Assembly (NCBI GenBank): GCA_032164245.1
Contig: JAVMKO010000020.1
Span: forward strand, 7,157,206-7,221,205
Length of the DNA stretch: 64,000 nt
Origin: Sternotherus odoratus
Lineage: Eukaryota > Chordata > Testudines > Kinosternidae
Reading direction: 5' to 3'
Shown here: positions 34,262 through 46,560 of the stretch, piece by piece
How the letters are laid out: every line of letters starts with the position of its first letter
Numbering within the stretch: position 1 is the first letter of the stretch
Translations under genes and position numbers: made by a program
The notes under the pieces: generated by a model
Seen by the model: only the letters and a program-made list of their open reading frames with translations
Databases searched by the model: none
What the model was told of the DNA's origin: nothing

Positions 34262-34485
34262 AATAATAATGAAACCCAGCTCTTGTATAGCTCTTTTCAT
34301 CAGTAGATCTCAAAGTGCTCTACGGAGCAAGTCAAGATAATTATTTCTGTTTTTACAAATGGGGAAATTGAGGCACAGAGTGAGGACAAGAATTGCCCAC
34401 AGTCAGATGGCTAGCAGCAGAGCCAGGAACAGGGTTCAGGTCTCCAGAGTTGCAGTCTAGTTGATCATTAGGCCACTCTGTCTCA
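34262..34485 (-). repeat. MIR SINE
   Basis: Reverse-complement MIR: CAAAGTGCTCTACGGAGC, ACAAATGGGGAAATTGAGGC, TTGCCCACAGTCAGATGGC and CAGGGTTCAGGTCTCC. Confidence 0.75.
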
Positions 34486-34615
34486 GGGGATCTGGGGTTT
34501 GGTCCCATCTCTCTGTGTCTTTTGAAAAGCCACTTCAACAATCTGTCTTTTAATTTCCTCTGCTACAAAAGAAGCAGCTAATACTTTCCTACCTTACAGG
34601 ATTGTTGAGAGTCAT
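34486..34615 (+). repeat. MIR SINE fragment
   Basis: GGGGTTTGGTCCCATCTC, TTTAATTTCCTCTGCTAC and ACCTTACAGGATTGTTGAG in plus-strand MIR order, tail to tail with the preceding copy. Confidence 0.55.
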
Positions 34616-34724
34616 AGTTCACTAAGGACCAAATCCTGATTTTGTGGATGTCAATGCCAAACTTCTATCTGCTTCAGTGGAATCAGGAATCAAGCACTCC
34701 TAGATGATAGAGGTCTCTGCGGTA

Positions 34725-35398
34725 GGGCATAGATTTGGGGGTTATGGTAGATAATCAGCTGAACATGAGCTCCTAGGGTCACACTGTGGCCAAAAGAGCA
34801 AATATAATTCTGGGAGACATAAACAGAATCTCAAATAAGGGTTGATGGGTTATATTGCTGCTGTATTTGGCAGTGGTCCAATCGCTGCTGGAATTTTGTG
34901 TCGAGCTCTGATACCTGCAATTCAAGAAGGATGTTGATAAATTGGAGAGGCTTCAGAGAAGAGCCGTGAGAATGATTAAAGGATTGGAAATCATGCCTTA
35001 CAGGGATACACTGAGGGAGTCCAATCTATTTAGCTTTACAAAGAGAAGACTAAGGGGTGACTTGATTACAGTCCATAGGTACCTACCTGGGGGAACAATA
35101 TTTAATAATGGGCTCTTCAGTCTATTCAATGTATAACAGAATTCAGCAGCTGGAAGTTGAAGTTAGGCAAATTCAGATGGAAAATGAAGGCATAGAGTGT
35201 TAATGGAGAAAATAATTAACCATTGGAACAATTTACCAAGGATTGTGGTGGATTCTCCATCACTGAATGTTTTAAATCAAGATTGGATGCTTTCCTTTAA
35301 AGATCTGCTCTAGGAATTATTTGGGGGAAGTTCTATGGTCTGTGTTATACAGGAGGTCAGACTAGATGGTAATGGTCCTCCTGGATTTAGAATCGGAG
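34725..35398 (+). pseudogene. CR1/L3-type LINE 3' part (RT C-terminus and 3'-UTR)
   Basis: Plus-strand translation: DLGVMVDNQLNMS, then KKDVDKLERLQRRAVRMIKGLE, PYRDTLRESNLFSFTKRRLRGDLI, the C-terminal pol block of CR1 families, followed by a decayed stretch and a 3' end with CAGGAGGTCAGACTAGATGG. Frameshifts and stops throughout. Probably an older subfamily than the 29-kb copy. Confidence 0.8.
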
Positions 35399-35399
35399 T

Positions 35400-37090
35400 C
35401 TCTTATTCTCACCCTACAACCTTTGCCTGTTGGTGTCCCCACCTCTGACTCAAAAGCTGGACTGAATGGAGGTGCTGGTATTTGCCCACCCTCTCTTTCT
35501 GCGGGAGTTCCTTCTCCTACTTGAATTTCCCATTTAACAGCAGAGGCTGCAGCTGCCAAGCCGCTAGTCTGCCAATACTTTTACTGTTGCATCTAATTGG
35601 AGGCCAGCTGGTGAAGCCCTTGGGTCCTTCGGATCATTGAGAAGACAAAAGGTACAACATTAGATCAGCAAAGGAAATGCTGCATGATAATTTGGGAACC
35701 TGCGTTTTCAGGCAGCTCCAGGTTATTGAGATTCTGAATGCAAAACCCATTCACGGGAAGCAAGGTCTGCAGCTAAAACTGTAAGGAAAACCATGATTGT
35801 GCTAAATGTGATGGTCTGTCTGAAAGCATTTCCTCAGTTCCTCCAAAGGATAATTCCCTCTAAATTTTGTAAGGTTGTTTCTTCCCCTAGATTGAGTCCA
35901 ATCTCCTAGAAGCCTCCTCCCACTACTATGGACGAAACAAGTAATTCAAAGCTGCTGTTGCATTCTTAATTATGGACATTGCAATGACTTAATTAATGAG
36001 ATTTAAATAATAACTAAAAAGATGCCTATCCAAGGCTCACAGCCCCCAGCACACCATTAACAAAAACAAGTACATTGCAGCAGCATTGAAACGATGCTCC
36101 AGGAATTCAGCCAGCCACCCACTTGCAAAAACTCATTTCTGCCCATTCATCATATGGGCAGCAAAACCTTAGGAGTCTCCTAGCAAACAGATGCCATTGG
36201 CAGCAGTCCAGGAAGGTAACCTAATGCAGGCTATTTGGGTGCCAGCCTCCAGTAGCTTTCTCTACTTTTGACCTATTTTTTTTCAATCACTTATTGAGCT
36301 GAGTATTTATTGATATAATGTGTTTTGTCATAGTATTGGAACACCTGAGTGGAGTTAGCATTATGGTGGAATAGTCCTAATGGACACACAAGGGCCAGAT
36401 CCTCCACTCTTGTAAATCAGTGGCAGTCTATTGACTACCAGACAGCTACATCCCATTACTCCAACTGAGGATTTGGCCTCAGAGTCCTTTTAACTGGCAT
36501 TTTAAGAGTTAAGAGACTGTCCTATCTGGAAGGAAAGTTTTATGCCCACTTCTGGGTAGCTGTGGATGCTGAGGACAAAAGACTTAATGACAGATGCCCA
36601 GTCTCCCTGTCCAGTAGCTCAGGAGCAGCTAAATTCTGAAGTTCTCACACAGGGAGATTACCACTGGTTTCAGTGGGAGTTTTGATCGGAGAGAGGACTG
36701 CAGGGTTTGGCCTCAGGTTGGCATGATATGAATTCATTCCCAAACTAGATTTAAGGTTAGCATTAAGATGAAATTGTGATCCTTCAAATGGGTCAATGTT
36801 CCAAAATGCATTATTATCATATCCGATATTACCAGTGCCTCACTGATTGAAATCTCCTCTCTCCTGTTTTTAGGCTTGAGTCAAAGCTCAGTGTGAAGTC
36901 AATGAAAAGACTCCCATTGTCTTGAAAATGATTCGGGGAAGGCCTTCTTTCTCTAATCTAACCACTCTCTCTAATCTCACCTAACCTAGCACCATGACAT
37001 GCTGTCTCATTTGTCTGTGTCTGTCTCATTTGTCGTGGCATAATTTACTATTTAGAATGGGAGAAAAGCAAACACTTGCTTATTCTTTTA
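35400..37090. other. no recognised gene or repeat; candidate conserved stretch
   Basis: No repeat signatures identified. 35900-36130 has TAATTA/ATTAAT clusters and low repeat content, which could fit a developmental enhancer, but the sequence alone does not prove it. Confidence 0.3.
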
Positions 37091-37104
37091 ACTGATCTTT
37101 ACCC

Positions 37105-37150
37105 TATATTATATTATTATATTATATTATATTATATTATATTATATTTT
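37105..37150. repeat. (ATATT)n microsatellite
   Basis: A tandem TATTA/ATATT run with one interruption. Confidence 0.95.
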
Positions 37151-37270
37151 TAAGTGATAGTTTTTACTGAGTTGGGGTGGGGGATGAAAACTATTTAAAT
37201 ACCTTGCAAAATTTTGTAATTACCGTTTCCACCTTGGAAACCACTTTAAAAAATTTAAGGTTTATCAAGA

Positions 37271-37566
37271 ACAATGGAGTAGTGATAAAAAAATACTGTT
37301 GGTTGTTTAGCTCATTTTTTCTGAATTGCTCCACACATCTACATATTAAAGACAAACAGTTAGGCACGTGGGAGGTTTAATCATTAAGGAATGTTTGTTT
37401 ATTCCTGAGCATCAGAGCGTCAAATACACCCTAGCTTCACTAGCCCTTCTGTAGCCATGAAAAACAAGACCCATTCAGGGCATCATTTGTGATCTCAAAA
37501 CCACAGCAGACTTTTAAAATTAATTGTGTCACTATCAGCAGTCTTGTCTACCAGCATCTAACCAAG
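37271..37566. repeat. diverged direct duplication, copy 1
   Basis: Matches 38242-38540 in order over about 300 bp: ACAATGGAG, TTAGCTCATTTTT, GAATTGCTCCACA, AAAGACAAACAGTTAGGCA, AATGTTTGTTTATTCCTGA, GGCCATGAAAAACAAGA-like and CAGGGCATCATTTG-like blocks. No coding content recognised. Confidence 0.75.
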
Positions 37567-37721
37567 AGTTCACATTGCAGGAGGGAAAGGATAAGCTAAA
37601 ATGCATTTTTCTGTCCCCCCCATTCCCCCGCTTAATCTTACTCTTGGATGATACCTGCGACTCATAACCATGGCTAGTGCACAGCTGTCTAGCAGAGTAT
37701 AGGCACCCATGATAGAAGCAT

Positions 37722-37897
37722 AATTGCCAGACTGGATCTATCTAGTCCAGTATCTTGGCTCCACCAGTGTCCAGCATCAGCTTCAGAAGACAGTGGAAGG
37801 AACATTGATGTAGGAAGTAGAGGGACAATCTCTTTCCCATTAAAGTCCCATCCTAATCCTTAGTAGTTAGTAACTGGTTTATTCCAGGGCATAAGAA
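37722..37897 (-). repeat. CR1-type fragment (diverged)
   Basis: CCAGACTGGATCTATCTAGT and CCAGTATCTTGGCTCC resemble the 'CTGGGTCAGACCAATGGTCC...CCAGTATCCTGTCT' end of the CR1 family at 53327. Weak similarity. Confidence 0.5.
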
Positions 37898-38052
37898 GGT
37901 GGTGGAATCTCTTCCTTAGAGGTTTTTAAGGTCAGGCTTGACAAAACCCTGGCTGGGATGATTTAGTTGGGGATTGGTCCTGCTTTGAGCAGGGGGTTGG
38001 ATTAGATGACCTCCTAAGGTTCCTACTAACCCTGATATTCTATGATTCTATA
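37898..38052 (+). repeat. CR1 LINE 3' end
   Basis: Plus-strand CR1 3' terminus: GGTGGTGGAATCTCTTCC, TTTTTAAGGTCAGGCTTGAC, TGATTTAGTTGGGGATTGG, ending in ATTCTATGATTCTAT. Only the last ~155 bp is present. Confidence 0.9.
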
Positions 38053-38241
38053 AGGTTTTTTATCCCCCTTCAAAATCGTTCTTCGTATTAGTTGTCAGAA
38101 CTCTGGATTTTCCTGTTGTCCGTATAATGTCCAGTCTCTCTTTGGATATTGATGTGAATGATCTCATAGCAAAGATGGGACAGGACACCATGAACACAAC
38201 TGTCTTATGATGATTCTAAAACTGTGAATAGATAGAACTAA

Positions 38242-38540
38242 ACAATGGAGAAGTAGTAATAATAAAACACTGTTTGTTGTTAAGCTCATTTTTCTGAATG
38301 GCTCCACATATGTCTCCTAGATGTTAAAGACAAACAATTAGGCATGGGGAAGGGTATAGTCATTAAGGAGTGTTTGTTTATTCCTGAATGTCAAAGCTTC
38401 AGATTTATCTTAACTGCACTACCATTTCTGTGGCCATGAAAAACAAGAACCATCCAGGGCACCTTTTGCGATCATAAAACCATAGCAAAATTTTGAAATG
38501 CAATATGCCAATTTCAACTGTCTTATCTACAGGCAAGAGG
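38242..38540. repeat. diverged direct duplication, copy 2
   Basis: Second copy of 37271-37566, about 970 bp downstream, same orientation. The CR1 fragments at 37.7-38.05 kb lie between the copies. Confidence 0.75.
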
Positions 38541-38924
38541 GGGACATCTGGCTTTTTTATCTTTATTAACAAATCCATCACATTTAACGGTTAGCTGGAT
38601 AACGAGCAATTAACAGATATGTGATAGATGGAGGGGGAAATGTACACATTTGTCTTTGTCTGTTTGACTTCAAGGGTCTGATCCAGGAACTAGCTATGCA
38701 GACATCTTCCTGTTTAGTAAGAACTGCTGTATACTGCAGAGACAGAACCATTAGATCTAGTGTATTCAAATCATGTCGCTTCCAGAACATGTGTAGTTTC
38801 AAGAGGAAAGATATCCCAGTAGTAAGTGTATTAGTGTGGGACTTGAGAGCCCTGGGCGTTTTGTTGGCTGCTCTCCTGTGTGACCTCAGGTGACTTACTA
38901 AGAGTGGGATTCACAAAGGTACTT

Positions 38925-39245
38925 AAGTGTCTAACTCTTTTTCAAAAGCAACATAGAAGCCCAAGTCTCACTGAAAATAAATGGGATTTAGGCCCATAAG
39001 GACCAGATTTTCAAACATATATAGGCGTCTAGAGATACAAGTAGGCATTTACTTAGATGCTCAGAAGTACTTATGGCGTTTAGGTGCCTGGTTACCACTG
39101 ATTTCAATGGGAGTTAGGCACCTACACACCAAGTACCTAAGTCACTTTTGAAAATGAGACTTAAGGAAGGCCCCAGTCTTTGGATCAGATTTTCAAAATC
39201 TTTAGGCCTCTAAATAACTTTGAAAATCTGGCTCTCTGAGTTTTT
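38925..39245. repeat. palindromic MITE ('ttaggcacct' type)
   Basis: Contains mirrored pieces ATTCACAAAGGTACTTAAG, GATTTTCAAACATATATAGG, ATGGGAGTTAGGCACCTA, CCAAGTACCTAAGTCACTTTTG and GATCAGATTTTCAAAATC. Typical of small palindromic reptilian MITEs, possibly two nested copies. Confidence 0.5.
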
Positions 39246-39249
39246 CCCC

Positions 39250-41213
39250 CCTGTAAAATGTCCCCTTTTGCCTATTAGATTCCACTACTTGCCATTTAAA
39301 AAAAATTATGCCAAACTAGCAACACAATTTCCATTTACTAAGTAGCAATGGTCTAAGACTCCAATTCAGCAACCCCTTTTTGAAGTCAATTCTATTATGT
39401 ATTCTATATAGGAGTATCACATCTGTCACTGCAGAATCGAAGTGCCTTTCAGTTGTGTGTTTAGTAACTTGATTAACATCTGTCATGTATTTCTTCTTTC
39501 ACCTTTCTCCAGCAGGAGAAGTATGTCCAGTGGAGTGTCTTGCTTGGGATTTTTTAAAAACATTATCTATACTTGTTGCTATCTGTTAGAGAAGGAAGGT
39601 CAAAGAAACATATCTTGTGTTTAGGAACAGATGGCGGCGAGGTTTGGGGTGGCCTTAGTTTCTACAGGAATTCACTCCATAGTCTTGGGCTGGCCCAGAC
39701 AAAGCTCTTTATCCTTCATAGACAAACTTTATCCTTACTGTAGAAAATTCTGTTGTACCAGAGGAGTGAAGCTGTCGAACGTGGTCTTTGTCCTGGAACT
39801 TTAGTTATTCTTTTAGATACTCTATGTCTGGGATGCGGAATACCCAGAAGATAAGGACAGAGACTTTGAACCTGATTTGATATTCTGTCGAAAGTCACTG
39901 GGAAAGTGGAGGCCAGGTTTAGTATGTTTCCAGTAGCCAGTTCGCCAAGGAGACATGCTGTAAATTAAAGAACTGATGCAAAGCCCTTTGAAGTCAATAG
40001 GCTGACTCCCGTTGACTTCACTGGGCATTGTATCAGGTCTTAAGGCTATGCTTATATCCATTGCAGTTCAGTAAGGCACTTAATTGCTTGGCTGTGTCAG
40101 AATCTGAGCAATGTTATGGAAGACCTGACAAAGACCCTTCTCTGTAACTCAGTGTCAGCATTGTTGAGTGCTTCTTTATCAGCAGTATTTTATAGAGTGA
40201 ACAGTGGAAGTCAGCACCTGGATTAAAACACAGCTGAGTGGGATGAGAGTTGAGTTTATGGGATTCTAAGAAAGGATTTCATATTTCTTACAGGAGAAGA
40301 TGAGAACACTTGAAAGGATATTTTTATTCTTTCTAAACTCAAGTATACGATAACATTGTACAGGCTGGTTTTGTTTTCACTTATATCCAGAGCTGTGGGG
40401 GAATATGTTGTCCTCCCCCCCCAAAATCATGATAAACTTTATCAATATTTCATCAAATTTTTGAACTTTTTACAAAAAATGTTCCACATAGCCCTCACTG
40501 AAATCTTTAGAGGTTAATATGGTTTGAAAGGCAGCAGCAGCTGGAAAGGCCTGTAGAATTTGTCCTTAAAAATCAACACTAAATTCTCTGTTTTATTCCT
40601 ATTTCTGGCAAAAGTACATTGATTCCAATGATGCAGCACTGGAGATTTCAACAAAACCACCAGAAACGGAGCTATTTTTAGTTTTGCAAGCGATGCAATA
40701 TTTCATCACATGTGAAGTCCCAAATATAATACTCCCATTGAGTCTGTGTGGCTGATCGGAAGAAATTCCACTGAGATTGTACCCTTTGTTCCCATCCTTT
40801 CCAGAGTTTTTATTTACTTTTAATTGAAAATGCAGGTTCAAAAGAGGAGTGTGTTTGCAAATCCCCTGTGTGTGTTTTAGGTTTTAATAATCTCCTAATG
40901 GGATGCAGCACTAACTAGAGAGTGTTTAGAGAACAAGTCAATGAGAAAGGACATCTTTCAAGGTGCCTTTAAGAACTATGCTAATGTGCACTGCTTTCCA
41001 AATAAAGAGAAAAACATTTGTTCCATTCTATAGTTTTGAAATTACTAAATAGAATTAAATTGCAATAATTTAGGGGTTTGCATATTTTTATTGATCTGAA
41101 AATGAAATTGTTGAATTGAAGAGTCTCCGTGTGACGATGCAGTATTGTCTTTTCTTTGACACATTAAACTCTTCTGGAGATGTGACTCTCAGAATCTCTG
41201 ATGCGAACAGTTG
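39250..41213. other. no recognised feature
   Basis: AT-rich sequence with short open frames and no protein or repeat signature I recognise. Confidence 0.4.
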
Positions 41214-41215
41214 AT

Positions 41216-42527
41216 TGAATCATAGAAGATTAGGGTTGGAAGGGACCTCAGGAGGTCATCTAGTTAAGCCCCCTGTTCAAAGCAGAGCCAATCCCCAAAT
41301 AAATCATCCCAGCCAGGGTTTTGTCGAGCCAGACCTTCAAAACCTCTAAGGAATTTGATTTCACCACCTCCCTAGGTAACCCAATCCAGTGCTTCACCAC
41401 CCTCCTAGTGAAAAAGTTTGTCCTAATATCCAACCTAAACCTCCCCTACTGCAACTTGAGACCATTACTCCTTGTTCTGTCATCTGCCACCACTGAGAAC
41501 AGCTGAGCTCCATCCTCTTAACCCCACTTCAGGAGTTGAAGGCTGCTATCAAATCTCCCCTCACTCGTCTCTTCTGCAGACTAAATAACTCCAGTTCCCT
41601 CAGCCTCTCCTCATAAGTCATGTGCCCCAGCCCACTATTCATTTTCATTGCCTTCCACTGGACTCTCTCCAATTTGTTCACATCCTTTCTGTAGTGGGGG
41701 GCCCAAACCTGGATTCAGTACTCCTGATGTGGCCTCACCAGTGCCAAATAGAAGGGAATAATCGCTTCCTTCGATCTGCTGGCAATGCTCCTACTAATGC
41801 AGCTCAATATGCCGTTAGCCTTCTTGGCAAAAAGGGCGCACCATTGACTCATATCCAACTTATTGTCCACTGTAATCCTCGGGTCCTTTTCTGCAGAACT
41901 ACTGCTTAGCCAGTCAGTCACCATCCTGTAGCAGTGCCTGGGATTCTTCTGTCTTAAGTTCACGACTCTGCACTTGTCCTTGTTGAACCTCATCAGATTT
42001 CTTTTGGCGCAATCCTCCTATTTATCTACATCACTCTGGACCCTATCTGTAGCCTTCAGCATATCGACCTCTCCCCCAGTTAGTGTCATCCACGGACTTG
42101 CTGAGGGTGCAATCCATCCCATCACCCAGATGAATAATGAAGATGTTGAACAAAACTGGCCCCAGGACAGACTGCGCTTGGTACCAGCTGCCAACTAGAC
42201 ATCAAGCCATTGATCACTACCCGTTGAGCCTGACGATCTATCCAGCTTATAGTCCATTCATCCAATCCATACTTTTAAAACTTGCTTGCAAGAAAACGGT
42301 GTGAGACCATATCAAAAGCTTTGCTAAAGTCAAGATTTATCATGTCCACTGCCTTCCCCATATCCACAGAGCCAGTTATCTCATCATAGAAGGCAATCAG
42401 GTTGGTCAGGCATGACTTCCCCTTGGTGAGTCCATGTTGACTGTTTTTGATCACCTTCCTCTCTTCCAAGTGCTTCAAAATGGATTTTTTGAAGACCTGC
42501 ACCATGATTTTTGCAGGGACTGAGGTG
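41216..42527 (-). pseudogene. CR1 LINE, 5'-truncated ~1.3 kb, decayed
   Basis: The 3' terminus at 41216 (GAATCATAGAAGATTAGGG) is followed by the same 3'-UTR and RT C-terminus as the 29-kb copy. In-frame pieces include [39 protein letters not shown] and HQEY, and at the 5' end [43 protein letters not shown] and DFSKAFDMVSH. Several frameshifts, a deletion over the FADD box, and no linker or endonuclease. The codon at 30219 that is a stop in the 29-kb copy reads Ser here (FKKSILKHL). The open frame runs on into unrelated sequence up to 42733. Confidence 0.85.
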
Positions 42528-42734
42528 TCCTGTCCTGTGAGATTTGTCTTGTTGTACTGCAAAATATGGATAGATCTTTGGTACTTGTGCTCCCCTCCCT
42601 CTAGGACAGTTTTTAATTTGTCTATAAGGACTTCCTCTTCCTCTGAGCTAGGTTCAGATATCTTGAAACATGTTGGGTAGTAACTTGGGCCCTCATCTTG
42701 AAAACACTTGTATATCTGCTTAACTTGAAGCACA

Positions 42735-43848
42735 TGAGTAGTTCCATTGATTTTGGGGCCTGACTCAATGAGATTACTAATGAATTAGGTGTCATTGATT
42801 GTGAATGAATCTATAATAATATGGTCATAATAATAATTAATATATTTGATTTATAGAAAGGTGACACAGTTATGTATCAGAACATAATTGTGCTAAGCAT
42901 TGTAGAAACCCATAACACAGAAGCCCCAAAGCCTTTAAAATCTGGAGATTAGCACAAACTGGATCCTAATTAGGCCTCTGGATGTTACCACAGCACAGAC
43001 AACACAAATTAAAGCTGGTAGGGCTTTCCCCCCAAATATGTTTTTTGCTGAAGTTTCCAGTTTCCACCAAGCATATTGTGACATTTGCTCCCCACCCCAT
43101 TTTCAGTCAGCTGTATTAATATTGTTAGAATGTTATCTAAGAATTTGTTTTCTAATACTTATGGATGTAATAAGTAAAATTCCAGGGAGGAAAATTCCGA
43201 TACGGGGCCATATTCTGGTCCACTGCTGGAATCTGAATGTTAAACACAGGTATGCTGAAAAATCTTATTAGTATGTGTCCACCTGACCCTCCCCCTGGGT
43301 CAGAGCTCGGGCAGCTAGCCTGAGCCACCTCAGTGCTGTGTTATCCACATTGTTATTTCTAGTGCGCTAGCTGAAGTCGAGGTAGGCTGGGTAAGATTGG
43401 AGCCTCACTGTGCCAGGTGTTGTACAAATTCCTGTTATGGGGCAGGTATACTGGACATCATATCAGGCACACACACACAAATGGGCTGCTCCTTGTCTTG
43501 AAGGTGAATATTCTAACTAGAGTGCGCTGTAATGACCCTTAATTAGTGCTGTCAGAGTTTAAAAAGCTCCTGCTATTGAGGAAATTGGAGGTGGGGAGGG
43601 AAAGGTAGAAAGAAAGGTTCAGCAGAAAGTGAATTGAAATGAGCAAATCAGAACATTCAGCCATTGGCAAGAATGATGGTCAGAGACTAGAAATCCATGT
43701 TGACTCATTCTCCTGTAATTGGCCTTTCATTCCTCAGCTTTCCCAGCCATTTCTGTTCACACTTGCTGTGGCTTTGTTTGCATATAATGTCACTATTTTC
43801 CATTCAGGCCTTTTCTGAAGGGAAAGTATCAATGCTCAGCTGGTTCTT
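42735..43848. other. no recognised feature
   Basis: Includes a short AT-rich ATAATAATT stretch near 42820-42845. No gene or clear repeat seen. Confidence 0.4.
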
Positions 43849-43849
43849 A

Positions 43850-43948
43850 GGTCTTGTCTTCATGGCTAAAAAGGTGCTTTAAAAAAATTCTCAGGGTGAC
43901 TAGCGCTCATGGGCCATTCTGGTGCAAAACCACAGTGAAGACAAGGCA
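43850..43948. mobile_element. short MITE with 'gtcttgtctTca' ends
   Basis: GGTCTTGTCTTCATGG at the left and CACAGTGAAGACAAGGC at the right are inverted repeats of about 11-13 bp around a 70-bp core. Non-coding. Confidence 0.5.
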
Positions 43949-44332
43949 TTTCTGTTTTAACACGAGGTAAACTCACCCAGGTCAGCACCATCCCTCTACC
44001 TGGGGTTGGCCTCTCCCAGTTTATCTTGAGGTAAAATCAAAGTGTCATGTCTTGATGATGATTTTGCCTCAGGATAGTTTGCATGCATTAGTTACCCGGA
44101 AGTAAAAAAATGCATCTTTCTTAGCAGCAATGACAAGGCCTCTGTTCTCTCTATGGAAATTTCCTTACCCTTCCCTACAAATATTCCTAGTAGCTGCAAC
44201 GTCCAGCAAAAGTAGGATAAACTGAGCTCTAGTTGGCTGGTAGCATTAGATACAAGATTACCATGTCCCTGTTAAAGAGGGAGGGAGAGGTGCAGAGATT
44301 TCACCTCTGTTCTGCCCCCACTGGGGAGCATC

Positions 44333-44466
44333 GGTGCTGGAACCAGGGGTGCTTCGAACCCCCCCCCCCCCCCGACTTGAAGTAGTTTCCATCATATACA
44401 GTGTTTAGAGTTTGGTTCGGAAGCTCTCAGCACCCCCCAGTATACAAATTTTTCCAGCATCCCTGT
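44333..44466. mobile_element. small TIR-like dispersed element, copy 1
   Basis: Same block order as 49117-49244: GGTGCTGGAACCAGGGGTGC, a C-run, CTTGAAGTAGTTTCC, ATCATATACAGTG, CTCTCAGCACCCCC, TTTTTCCAGCATCC. The ends (TGCTGGAA and TTCCAGCA) are inverted. Contains a (C)16 run. Confidence 0.6.
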
Positions 44467-44814
44467 TGGTGGGGCATATTATTTACGCTGACGACGGTAA
44501 TAGTAGCTTTCCTGATTGAAGGTAAACACAGTGTAAATTGTCACTTTAGTATGTCACACCCTTTGGGATATGTTGAATGATGAATTTAACATACGGTCAG
44601 GGTGCACCTCGCCAAATGTTTGAAATCCCATCGACTTGTTTTGTACTTGAAGAAATTTCTGCCTGTCTCTGGAAACCATTTGATGGCCTCGCACCATCAC
44701 CGCAGATATACCGGGGCCAGGTGACTGAGACAATGAAAGGAGTTATATTATTTTTGGAGCCTAGTGTTATCTTCTCATTTTCTCTCTGACTTCTGAAGCT
44801 ACCCATAGCAGAGC

Positions 44815-45070
44815 GGGAGAGTACTCATGTGTAGCAGGCACTTGATTGGGAGTCAGGAGATCAGTATTATATGCACTTCTTTGCCACAGACCCTTCTCTC
44901 TGTGTGCCTCAGTTCCCTGCTTTTTAAAATGGAGATGATGATCCTCCCTCTCTTACCTTGTCTCTGTAATATCTATTTAGACACACACGCTTCAGAGCAG
45001 GGACTTTTCCTTGCTATATGTCTGTTCAGAGTCTACTGAGCTCAGCTATATCCTCCAGCTGTTACTGACT
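44815..45070 (+). repeat. MIR SINE
   Basis: GCACTTGATTGGGAGTCAG, CTCTGTGTGCCTCAGTTCCC, TTTTTAAAATGGAGATGATG and GCTTCAGAGCAGGGAC in MIR order. Confidence 0.65.
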
Positions 45071-46270
45071 TATAAACAATAATAGCTAATACACCAGAAC
45101 TAGAGAGGAATCTAAACTCCGTACTTCAAATCCAAACTTTCCATAGGTTTGAAGTTTGGTTCTGCTCCATTATAGAGACCAGGGTTGCATCTAACTCTGG
45201 TCGTCTTCCACATCCAGTGTGGGTGAAGGAGTTGTGGTTTTGAATGCAGATTGTTTTGATTGTTCCCTCAGGTCATTTGCTAGTGCTTTGTCCAGATTTG
45301 AATATCTCAAGTGTGGCAGCTTCCTCCCCTGCCCTTAGATGGTTACTCCACAGCTGGCTTTCACACACACAATCGTGAACTAGTGTTCTCTGACATCCAC
45401 ATGAAATGCACTTTTGCATCACTCTATCCTAATACATCCCCCAACTTGCTGATTTTTCTCTCTCAGATACTTGTAGACAGCTAACATTTCCCCCACTTGG
45501 TCTTCTCTTCAACCAAAATGTTAATAATTAGTCTTAATACAGCCTCATAAATTCACCCATCCAGCCCCGTAAGCTCTGTTTCAGCAATTCAGCATGACTT
45601 AAGTAACCGCTTTCCCCCTTCTTGTATCTAGACTTAGATGACTAGTTTGTGATGAAAGGTCATGCAGCAATGTTTGGTAAATGTAGATACTAGCCTCATA
45701 TCTTGGGGCAAATTCCAATTTTGTCACCTTTTTATAATTCCCTTTCAGCAGCCCCAGCTGTGATCGGACCTCCATCTTGCTAGGAAGTGGAGAAGCCCCT
45801 AGTGAGCAGCAGTCCTTGCCTTGAAGTGCTTAGAAAGTAAGTGCTTTTATATTTTGTATTCCCACTGTACAGTCACATTGTACAAAGGATCCCACCCTAT
45901 AGCCAATAACTTGGGATGGACTCGCTTCCGCCTACCCCTAGGTCTCAGTCCTCTTCTGAATCCTCTCTATCAGCTTAATTAGGAACTCCATAGTAATGTT
46001 TTATTACACATCCATTCTCCTCCAGTATATTGGTTGGCTCTATTTGTTTCTGTTGAGTTCTAAGTGGTTTTCCCCGGTGGTTAATTGAAAACACAAAACG
46101 GTGTTCTAAAAAACAACAACAAGACAAGATAATTAGTTATTAGGGACCCGGGCAACTTCTAGAGATGCCAAGTCTTCAGGATCTGATTCTGGGAAACATC
46201 TGTGACCCAGGAACTTCTTGGTGCCAATAAAAAAGGGCGCAAAGGTGCATAAGGGTTATACCAGAGAGGT
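45071..46270. other. no recognised feature
   Basis: No gene, RNA or clear repeat identified. Confidence 0.4.
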
Positions 46271-46274
46271 GTAA

Positions 46275-46560
46275 ATTGTAGAGCAGTGTAGGCTCCTTCG
46301 CCCTCCCAGTTGGAGGGAGACCACTCGGGCTCACTACAAGCACTCTAAAGCGTTGCCTTCTAGCTCCCCCATGTGGACCCTGCCGAGGCGTTCTAAAAGG
46401 TTCCTAGCGTACATGAATGCAGTACTGTGTCAAACAGGATCACATCAATAAACAGAGCTCAGCATGGTAGCATGTTCTACAGTGTACACCCCTGTGGTGT
46501 GCACTGCCACACCATGCCCTACGTTTATGAAAGTGGGACTCGGGCACTTACATTTTACAC
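46275..46560. repeat. probable MITE or dispersed repeat fragment
   Basis: CTAGCTCCCCCATGTGGACC, AAAAGGTTCCTAGCGTACAT and AGCATGTTCTACAGTGTACA look like a dispersed reptilian element type. Boundaries and class are not resolved. Confidence 0.35.
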
